From Microbulbifer agarilyticus (GTDB lineage: Bacteria > Pseudomonadota > Gammaproteobacteria > Pseudomonadales > Cellvibrionaceae), in the NCBI RefSeq assembly GCF_001999945.1, contig NZ_CP019650.1, forward strand, positions 2,418,001 through 2,482,000: a DNA stretch of 64,000 nucleotides, in the 5' to 3' direction. Below are positions 58,107-64,000 of the stretch, piece by piece. The notes below the pieces were generated by a model. That model was not told where the DNA came from. It worked only from the letters and a program-made list of their open reading frames with translations, and ran no database searches. Numbering within the stretch: position 1 is the stretch's first letter; each line of letters opens with the position of its first letter. A program made the translations under genes and the position numbers.

Positions 58107-58539
58107 ACCACCGCCGCTATCGTTATTATTTAATCTCCCAGAGGAGCTGACCGCCCAGACGCATTGAGATTCAGTGACATCTCGGCATACCTAGCCAGAA
58201 TCCTGACGGGACTAAAGCATATTCCAACCGCCGAGCTCTATTGCAGGTCAAATAAGGACATGCAAATGTCCGTTAAAGACCAGACTTTAGGCAAAGGGGG
58301 CCCAGCTATCAGGATTTGGCAGCGCCCACACTAGGCAAGTCAAACCAGATTTGCAATGTGCTTCGCCACTGAGATGTCCGCATTTAACCGTAATTCATGA
58401 ACCCCCACGGCAACACGATAAAAATTGTCACGCAGATAACACGAATCGGCTATTCCCTCTTCCCGCTCTGCTGCCGGACAATGCCTGAACTCTCTCTTTG
58501 CACTTTCCTCCCTTTTCGTTCACTCAAAGTAGGTAACGC
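58107..58539. other. Divergent gap without a recognised gene
   Basis: This gap lies between the BASS gene (minus) and the MBL-hydrolase gene (plus). It must hold both promoters. I see no open frame, hairpin or repeat that I can support. Confidence 0.4.
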
Positions 58540-59352
58540 GTGTCTGTAATTGAGTCTTTCCGCCGCCACGATCTAGACGCCGTGCGCGTCGGCCGCCTGA
58601 ATATGGGCGTGAATTCATCGTTCGTTGTGTACCGACTCAATGGAACATTGATTGATTGTGGGCCGAGCAACCAGTGGAAATACGTGAAGCCATTTGTCCA
58701 GTCCGGGCCAATGCGCCAGCTCCTGTTGACGCACCACCACGAGGACCACAGCGGTAATGCCGGCGCTATCCAGCAGCTCACTGAAGTACAGCCACTTGCA
58801 CCGCCCGCTACCGTTGAAATCTTACGACAGCGATTTTCGGTACCCAGTGTACGGCGTTTCGTTTGGGGTGAACCCTATTGGGCCGACGCCGCTCCCTTAC
58901 CCGAGGAGCTGTACATCGGTAAAGAGCCTCTGAAAGCGCTCTTCTCTCCTGGCCACTCGGTGGATATGACCTGCTACCTGCTGCCAGATCGTGGCTGGCT
59001 GTTTAGTGCGGATCTATACATTGCCAATTATTTGAAGATGCTTCATAACGGTGAACACCTACCCACGCTGCTATACAGTATTCGAGATATCCTCGAGCAG
59101 GATTTCGATACTATTCTCTGCCCCCATCGTGGAATCGTGGAAAACGGGCATCTGCGGCTGCGGGAAAAATACGAATTTCTGCTAAATCTCGCGAGCGATG
59201 CTCAGGACCTGCGCAGACAGGGCTATTCCCCCAAGGAGATCACGCGCAAACTGCTGGGTAAAGAACCGATGCTGGCGATCATCACCGGTTTTGAATTCAG
59301 CAAGCAGCGATTAATTCGCGCCAGCCTGAAAGTCAATTTGGGCGACCATTAA
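58540..59352 (+). CDS. MBL-fold metallo-hydrolase
   Basis: The 270-residue protein has the metallo-beta-lactamase zinc motif HHHEDHSGNAG near residue 67 (HxHxDH form), then LFSPGHSVDMTCYLLPDRGWLFSADLYI with His and Asp ligands, and LCPHRGIVENG. The family includes glyoxalase II, lactonases and many hydrolases. The start is GTG 58540 with AGTAGG six bases before. It stands alone before murQ (153 bp). Confidence 0.82.
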   Translation: MSVIESFRRHDLDAVRVGRLNMGVNSSFVVYRLNGTLIDCGPSNQWKYVKPFVQSGPMRQLLLTHHHEDHSGNAGAIQQLTEVQPLAPPATVEILRQRFSVPSVRRFVWGEPYWADAAPLPEELYIGKEPLKALFSPGHSVDMTCYLLPDRGWLFSADLYIANYLKMLHNGEHLPTLLYSIRDILEQDFDTILCPHRGIVENGHLRLREKYEFLLNLASDAQDLRRQGYSPKEITRKLLGKEPMLAIITGFEFSKQRLIRASLKVNLGDH

Positions 59353-59547
59353 CCACCATTCGGGGGCGCCCAGACGCCGTCCCCCTAGCCCTGAGAATAC
59401 GCACTACAATCACCTACCCCGCTGCCACCTAACCCCCGTGCTTTCTCACGGTGGTCCACCAACGTTCTACGGATTACACTTTTCCGGTCTGGGATCACAT
59501 TTAATGTGACCACGAAGTCCCACGCAAACACTCGCCGCGAGAGGGAT

Positions 59548-60495
59548 ATGACCAGTTCCAATCAAAACACCAGCCCAGAGTCTATTAGCGAGGAGATGGG
59601 TGTACTCACCAGTGAGTCGCGCAATCCGAGCACACAGGACATCGACCTCCTGCCGACTCTGGGAATCCTGAAAAAAATCAACGATGCCGACAGCACTGTC
59701 CCCGCAGCTGTGCGTGAGGTGCTACCCGAGATTGCCCAGGCGGTCGATAAAGCCGTGGAGGCATTCAAGGCTGGCGGACGTCTGATTTACATGGGCGCCG
59801 GTACCAGCGGCCGCATAGGCCTACTCGATGCCGTGGAGTGCCCTCCAACTTATGGTGTACCCGAGGGCATGGTTGTGCCACTGATTGCCGGCGGCGAGGA
59901 AGCGGTGCACCGTGCGCAGGAGGGCGCAGAAGACAGCCCGGAACTGGGTGAGGAAGACCTCAGGAAAATCCAACTCACAAGCAAAGATATGGTGGTGGGT
60001 ATCGCCGCAAGTGGACGAACCCCCTACGTTACCGGCGGGCTGCGCTATGCACGCAAACTGGGTTGTACTACCGTGGCGCTGGCCTGCAACAAGTCAGCCG
60101 CGATCGCCCAGGAAGCCGATATTGCGATTCTGCCGGAAGTGGGACCGGAAGTTCTCACAGGCTCCACCCGAATGAAGGCGGGTACCGCGCAAAAGCTGGT
60201 ACTCAACATGCTCACAACCGCCAGCATGATTCGTATCGGTAAAAGTTTTTACAATTTAATGGTCGATGTTAAGGCGACGAACCTCAAGCTGGTCGATCGC
60301 ACTCGGCGCATCGTGGTTGAGGCCACCGGGGTGAGTTACGAGGAAGCCGACCGCGTATTGGACCGCTGCGATCACAATGCCAAGCTCGCGATTATGATGA
60401 TACTCAGTGGGCTGGAACAGGAAGAGGCGCAAGCAGCGCTAGACAATGCGGATGGGTTTTTGCGCCTGGCACTGCAAAATATAGGAAAAAACTGA
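59548..60495 (+). CDS. murQ: N-acetylmuramic acid 6-phosphate etherase
   Basis: The 315-residue protein matches MurQ (E. coli 298), which cleaves the lactyl ether of MurNAc-6-P in cell-wall recycling. Seen: [28 protein letters not shown] (SIS domain), [76 protein letters not shown]. It is placed at ATG 59548, with GAGGG only two bases before; ATG 59596 is another option. No murP transporter is beside it. It ends at a two-way terminator. Confidence 0.94.
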   Translation: MTSSNQNTSPESISEEMGVLTSESRNPSTQDIDLLPTLGILKKINDADSTVPAAVREVLPEIAQAVDKAVEAFKAGGRLIYMGAGTSGRIGLLDAVECPPTYGVPEGMVVPLIAGGEEAVHRAQEGAEDSPELGEEDLRKIQLTSKDMVVGIAASGRTPYVTGGLRYARKLGCTTVALACNKSAAIAQEADIAILPEVGPEVLTGSTRMKAGTAQKLVLNMLTTASMIRIGKSFYNLMVDVKATNLKLVDRTRRIVVEATGVSYEEADRVLDRCDHNAKLAIMMILSGLEQEEAQAALDNADGFLRLALQNIGKN

Positions 60496-60521
60496 ACCTG
60501 CTATTGCCTGAAATTTCATGC

Positions 60522-60561
60522 AAAAAAATACCCGGACATTGGACCGCCCGGGCATTTTTTA
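60522..60561. terminator. Bidirectional terminator between murQ and the acidic protein gene
   Basis: TACCCGG and CCGGGCA-type arms form a hairpin around ACATTGGACCG, with A run on the left and T run (TTTTTT) on the right. It serves murQ on plus and the converging gene on minus. Confidence 0.75.
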
Positions 60562-60600
60562 GGGGAAGAGCCAGCCCCCCACTCCGACACTCGGCAAAGA

Positions 60601-60945
60601 TTACTCTTCGCTATGATCGATCTCATCGGCAGCTTCTTGGACAGCTTCCGCCGCCTCTTCAGCTACGTCCGCCATCGCCTCTGTGGTTTCATCCAGCGCA
60701 TGACCCATGGCCTCTGGGACATCGGCAAACACGTCTTCTTCCGCTGACGCCATGATATCGCCCGCCGCCTGCTCGGTCTCCTCGACCATCTCTTCCGCTT
60801 CTGCTACGGCTGCCTCAACTTCTTCAACGATCTGCTCTTCCTCGACAACAGCCTCAGCCTGAGGTGCAGCAGTATCTAGATTGGTGTAGTAGAAATAACC
60901 ACCGATGGCGGCAATAGCAATTGCGGGAATCAACAGTTTCTTCAT
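60601..60945 (-). CDS. Acidic Ala/Glu-rich protein with N-terminal membrane anchor
   Basis: The 114-residue protein starts MKKLLIPAIAIAAIGGYFYYTN, an uncleaved anchor or signal, then runs as one extremely acidic Ala/Glu/Val-rich helix (EEQIVEEVEAAVAEAEEMVEE ... ADVAEEAAEAVQEAADEID). The pattern of charge with Ala and Val every three to four residues fits an amphipathic helix on a membrane or a coiled coil. No motif is known to me. Apolipoprotein-like or phasin-like proteins are possible comparisons. It converges with murQ. Confidence 0.6.
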   Translation of the reverse strand: MKKLLIPAIAIAAIGGYFYYTNLDTAAPQAEAVVEEEQIVEEVEAAVAEAEEMVEETEQAAGDIMASAEEDVFADVPEAMGHALDETTEAMADVAEEAAEAVQEAADEIDHSEE

Positions 60946-61120
60946 AGTCGGCTACCCCTGTGTGTTGTTTACAATGATGCTTTATGATTTTTTTTACATT
61001 CACGCACGACTATTCTTCCACGGTGTGCCCAAAGGAAGTGTGACAGGTAACTCAAAATACATGGCGGGACGAGCAGTAGTGATACAATGCGCCATAGACT
61101 TAACGTACGGAACTGACTTT

Positions 61121-61582
61121 ATGTGCAAATCCAACAACACACTCCCCTCGCCTTCCAAGTTGTGGTTAGTATCCCCACTGTTGGCAGTCCTGCTTAGTTT
61201 CCCCGCAGGGGCAACCACGCTTCCGGAAGAATTAAAGCGCTGTACTGAATTCAGTGACGACACGAAGCGCCTGGCCTGCTATGACAAACTCGCAAACAAC
61301 TTGCAGACACATGTAGAACAGATCTTCGGACAGGAAGAAAAAAGGGCGATTCAAGAAGCCCCAGAATCAATTACTGCCACAATCGAAATCGCCAAGAAAG
61401 GTGCCTACGGTAAATTCACCTTTACTCTAGATAATGGCCAAGTGTGGCGCCAGACCGACAGTGGTCGCGCCATCTGGCGCGGCGGTGAACAGGTTACACT
61501 GGAACGCGGAGCACTCGGCTCGTTCTTTATGCGGAAAACCGAAGGAGGGGGACGTGGCCTCCGAGTAAAACGAGTTAAGTAA
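61121..61582 (+). CDS. Small secreted protein with a VasI-like cysteine motif
   Basis: The 153-residue protein starts at ATG 61121; earlier in-frame codons overlap the divergent gene's promoter. Residues 1-37 are signal-like (LWLVSPLLAVLLSFPAGATT). Then LPEELKRCTEFSDDTKRLACYDKLANN has two cysteines 12 apart as in VasI and other proteins with C-x-RLACYD, followed by ESITATIEIAKKGAYGKFTFTLDNGQVWRQTDSG, a beta sandwich. No type VI secretion gene is in the window. I do not assign a role. Confidence 0.55.
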   Translation: MCKSNNTLPSPSKLWLVSPLLAVLLSFPAGATTLPEELKRCTEFSDDTKRLACYDKLANNLQTHVEQIFGQEEKRAIQEAPESITATIEIAKKGAYGKFTFTLDNGQVWRQTDSGRAIWRGGEQVTLERGALGSFFMRKTEGGGRGLRVKRVK

Positions 61583-61602
61583 TCCGATCATTACCAGTCA
61601 GT

Positions 61603-61620
61603 CCGCACCAAAAGGTGCGG
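61603..61620 (+). terminator. Small hairpin after the secreted-protein gene
   Basis: CCGCACC-AAAA-GGTGCGG is a perfect 7-bp stem 20 bases past the stop at 61582. There is no T run, so termination is uncertain. Confidence 0.4.
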
Positions 61621-61621
61621 A

Positions 61622-61638
61622 TAGACAACAATTGTCTA
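61622..61638. promoter_or_regulatory. Palindrome before the sigma-factor gene
   Basis: TAGACAA-CAA-TTGTCTA is a perfect inverted repeat with a 3-base spacer. It could bind a dimeric regulator. It is more than 300 bases before the likely start of the sigma factor, so the link is weak. Confidence 0.35.
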
Positions 61639-61949
61639 ACTAGAGGCTTCCAAATAACCGCACTCGAAATTTGTTAACTTCGCCCAGCTTACGTGACTTT
61701 GGCACGAAAGTAGTAAAACAGCAGCCTATATGCTGACCCAAGCCTCACCCCTCGCATGACCAAACTTGCCGGTCGCGTATTCTCGGCATTTTTCCCCACG
61801 GAATTCTTCCCTTCACCTATAGTCAAATGGTCCGCATGGCAATTTTTGCGCCATGCCGCGATCCTGCGAAAGGATGACGCCGGTAATCTAACGGCAGCAG
61901 CGTGGTCCACAAGGCAAAACTGCGCTGCCACAGCATAAGGTTCAGACTT

Positions 61950-63101
61950 TTGTCCCGAGTAAATATCGAAACAAGGGATGACCAGTGGCTGAAGGAAAAT
62001 AGCAACAATGTATCCGGGAGCAACTTCCAGCAAGAAGACCCGGACCAATCCATGCAACCCCGCGGGGAAGCCATCGAGGAAGACACAAGTACCGAGGACT
62101 CCCTTGGTGATAATGTCGGCACCCCGATGCAGAACTATCTCAAACACCTGTATCGGCTAGACCTCCTCACACCGGAGGATGAACACACCACTACCTGTCT
62201 GCTGAGGGACCTGGAAGAAAAAATCATCGCGTTGTTACAGAAGCGCGGTGTCACGCTGGTGGACTTGCGCAGCGAGGGCGTTGAGCAACGCGGTAGCACC
62301 GGTGCGTACGATCACGGGCTGATCATCGCAAAAACGGATGAACTACTCGAGAAAGGCAAAATTTCTCAACGCGACCGCAGTGCGCTGCAAAACTTGATGA
62401 AGAAATTCAAGGCGCAACGCAAAAAGCTGATTCAATGCAACTTGCGTCTCGTCATCGCCATCGCGAAGCGCTTCCGCAACCCTTCGGTACCCTTTATCGA
62501 CCTGATCCAGGAAGGAAATGTGGGTTTAATGAAAGCGATTGAGCGTTTCAAGCCGCAGATGGGTTATCGCTTTTCCACCTATGCGTACTGGTGGATCCAG
62601 CAGGAAATTCAATTGACCCTGCGGCGCAATGACGACATGGTGCGCCAACCTGCGAACGTTCAGGATGACCTACGCAACATATATCGTGCGATCAACCAGA
62701 TTCGCTCGGAGGGCCTGCCCGCCTCTGACGAAAACATCGCCAAGCAGACCGGGTTAGACATTGAGCGGGTACAGAGCCTGCTGAAATTGCCCGGCCCGAC
62801 CAGTTCTCTGGACGACCCTATTTCCGACGATCAGAGCAGCACTCGCCTGGACTATGCGCCGGCTGGTGAAATGTTCAATACCGACGAACTGGTATCCAAC
62901 CAGGAACTGGCGCAACGACTGCGAGATGCGGTCAACAAGCTGCCTCCCAGGCAACGCACGGTGCTGAGTCTGCGCTATGGCTTGATATCGGACCGCGACT
63001 GCTCTTTCCGAGTAATAGGCGAGCAGTTGGGCCTCAGTCAAGAACGCGCAAGACAGCTCCACTCCGATGCATTACGACAACTGAAGCGCCAATGGCGCTG
63101 A
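61950..63101 (+). CDS. Divergent sigma-70 family RNA polymerase sigma factor
   Basis: The protein is about 383 residues from TTG 61950, which has AAGG eight bases before; GTG 61902 and ATG 62052 are alternatives in frame. Region 2 is clear: QCNLRLVIAIAKRFRNPSVPFIDLIQEGNVGLMKAIERFKPQMGYRFSTYAYWWIQQEIQLTLRRN. Region 3 has ANVQDDLRNIYRAINQIRSEGLPASDENIAKQTGLD, and region 4 LPPRQRTVLSLRYGLISDRDCSFRVIGEQLGLSQERARQLHSDALRQLK. Region 1.2 (QNYLKHLYRLDLLTPEDE) is unusual, with an extra 60-residue helical insert before region 2. It is like RpoS/RpoD in form but not RpoS in sequence. Its targets are unknown; the acidic first 60 residues resemble region 1.1. Confidence 0.85.
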   Translation: MSRVNIETRDDQWLKENSNNVSGSNFQQEDPDQSMQPRGEAIEEDTSTEDSLGDNVGTPMQNYLKHLYRLDLLTPEDEHTTTCLLRDLEEKIIALLQKRGVTLVDLRSEGVEQRGSTGAYDHGLIIAKTDELLEKGKISQRDRSALQNLMKKFKAQRKKLIQCNLRLVIAIAKRFRNPSVPFIDLIQEGNVGLMKAIERFKPQMGYRFSTYAYWWIQQEIQLTLRRNDDMVRQPANVQDDLRNIYRAINQIRSEGLPASDENIAKQTGLDIERVQSLLKLPGPTSSLDDPISDDQSSTRLDYAPAGEMFNTDELVSNQELAQRLRDAVNKLPPRQRTVLSLRYGLISDRDCSFRVIGEQLGLSQERARQLHSDALRQLKRQWR

Positions 63102-63127
63102 GGTAGCCAAGAAACTGACCCTTGTAC

Positions 63128-63152
63128 CCACGCCCCGGAACTCGGGGCGTGG
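63128..63152 (+). terminator. Hairpin after the sigma-factor gene
   Basis: CCACGCCCCG-GAACT-CGGGGCGTGG is a perfect 10-bp stem 26 bases past the sigma stop, with no strong T run. Its position argues against a PagL-like gene start before it, at 63122. Confidence 0.55.
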
Positions 63153-63223
63153 ACCTTGTCTTCGCAGATAATCCGGCTAACCTTGTAATACTGCCTCTAA
63201 CAGCAATAAACGGCGATTGCATT

Positions 63224-63880
63224 ATGCCCTGCTCCCCTCGTTTCCATGACTGCGACTCAGCCTGTCTGTCCGACACACAGGCCCAATACCTACGCCCTTT
63301 TTTGACAAATCGGCAATATCTCGCCGCCCTGTTTTGCGCCGCAATTCTCGGACTGCTTTCTAGCAAAGCCAACGCCGGGTTTACCGGGACAGACGGTGAC
63401 CAGGAATGGATATTTAGCGGTGGCAAGGGAATCGGCAGTGCTCTGATCCAACAACGTTCCAACGCCGGTGCCGACATGTTGGGGGCTAACTGGTCCTACC
63501 AGTTTTATGACTACCCCAGCAGTCACCGACTACAGTGGTGGGCTCAGGTCAGCTATAGCCATATGCGGATCAATCATCGAGGCGAGAAACAGAAGCAACA
63601 GATCTGGGAACTCAAACCTGTTCTGCGGTGGTACCCGCAACGGGAAGCAAAGGGAATATTTGGTGAGGTCGGAGTCGGCGCTGCCTATTTGACCGAGCGC
63701 AGCTTTGGGAATATCGATTTATCGACCAACCTAAATTTTTCCCTGCATTTTGGCTCAGGTTACACGCTGGATAACGGGCATACCCTGTCACTGCGCTACA
63801 GCCATTTCTCTAACGGCTACACCAATACCCCCAATCCGGGCTTTGACTTCGCATCCCTGAACTGGCACGCCAAATTTTGA
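63224..63880 (+). CDS. PagL-like lipid A deacylase (acyloxyacyl hydrolase)
   Basis: The 218-residue protein starts at ATG 63224 after the hairpin; its ribosome site is weak. Residues 31-52 (QYLAALFCAAILGLLSSKANA) are a signal sequence after a 30-residue lead. The rest alternates as an eight-stranded outer-membrane barrel, ending in an aromatic Phe. The end motif LRYSHFSNGYTNTPNPGFDF fits PagL, whose catalytic triad is His, Ser and Glu: His194 and Ser196 are in place, but Asp208 stands where Glu would be. PagL removes the 3-O-acyl chain of lipid A. This call is by motif; loss of activity or change of acid cannot be excluded. Confidence 0.75.
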   Translation: MPCSPRFHDCDSACLSDTQAQYLRPFLTNRQYLAALFCAAILGLLSSKANAGFTGTDGDQEWIFSGGKGIGSALIQQRSNAGADMLGANWSYQFYDYPSSHRLQWWAQVSYSHMRINHRGEKQKQQIWELKPVLRWYPQREAKGIFGEVGVGAAYLTERSFGNIDLSTNLNFSLHFGSGYTLDNGHTLSLRYSHFSNGYTNTPNPGFDFASLNWHAKF

Positions 63881-64000
63881 GTTTCCAGGGGGCGGAACCT
63901 GTTATCCGGTGCCCGGGGGGCGATGTAAACTGGTCCTTGGAAAGCGAAACGTCATAATTTGATAAAAAATTTGTCACACAGGACAGAGACAATAACTGCA

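Larger units (their letters stand above)
61583..61949. other. Gap before the sigma-factor gene
   Basis: This gap has a perfect 7-bp hairpin (61603-61620) and a palindrome (61622-61638). A 60-residue open frame at 61756-61938 is not convincing. No clear promoter was found. Confidence 0.45.

Noticed and set aside
61121..61582. Type VI secretion role for the VasI-like protein
   Set aside because: The cysteine motif is shared by many secreted proteins and no type VI gene lies in the window.
61756..61938. 60-codon open frame before the sigma gene
   Set aside because: No good ribosome site, no recognised motif, and it overlaps in part the possible sigma leader.

Overview
The window looks like chromosome of a marine-type gammaproteobacterium, most likely from the Cellvibrionales/Pseudomonadales side (Microbulbifer or Cellvibrio relatives are my guess). 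The clues are two housekeeping blocks with Pseudomonas-like order: tRNA-Val / thrS-infC-rpmI-rplT-pheS-pheT-ihfA-merR / tRNA-Pro, and gyrA-serC-pheA-tyrA~aroA-cmk-rpsA-ihfB-lapA-lapB-pyrF, with mtaD-ubiG-mupP-yciK running divergently from gyrA. There are no insertion sequences, CRISPR arrays or phage genes.

Layout. 1-6.2 kb: a catabolic-looking cluster of a LeuC/LeuD-type hydro-lyase and two MmgE/PrpD enzymes, all joined by 4-bp start/stop overlaps on the minus strand, divergent from a two-domain VOC protein and an unrecognised protein. 6.2-10.4 kb: unrelated single genes (secreted protein, alpha/beta hydrolase, cupin-type DUF4437 protein, LtrA-like membrane protein). 10.4-18.6 kb: translation block, including an infC gene that most likely starts at ATT. 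18.7-19.4 kb: a small membrane protein coupled to a Cro/C1-type regulator behind a perfect palindrome. 19.5-27.8 kb: an ABC exporter operon of MacB type with three different membrane-fusion proteins, followed by an M16 lipoprotein peptidase. 28.0-32.4 kb: EamA transporter, uvrB, two identical tRNA-Asn genes, a ComEA-like helix-hairpin-helix protein. 32.6-49.1 kb: the second housekeeping block. 49.3-54.5 kb: accessory genes, among them a tightly coupled pair (51.0-53.5 kb) of an unrecognised 545-residue protein and a predicted caspase-like cysteine protease. 54.6-58.1 kb: D-aminoacylase-type amidohydrolase with TauE/SafE and bile-acid-symporter-type permeases. 58.5-63.9 kb: MBL hydrolase, murQ, an acidic anchored protein, a small secreted protein, a divergent sigma-70 factor and a PagL-like outer-membrane deacylase.

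How the genes work together. The two central blocks supply translation (ThrRS, PheRS, IF3, L20, L35, S1), both IHF subunits, gyrase A, aromatic amino acid and serine synthesis, CMP kinase, OMP decarboxylase and LPS control (LapA/LapB). MupP and MurQ both handle N-acetylmuramate 6-phosphate and point to cell-wall recycling.

The best candidate for an undescribed system is the 51.0-53.5 kb pair: a caspase-fold protease candidate (His100/Cys138) translated from a strong ribosome site overlapping the end of a large partner with a long amphipathic Ser/Gly-rich segment. Second are the LeuCD plus double PrpD operon and the triple-adaptor ABC exporter. All functions are read from sequence patterns only; no database search was run.
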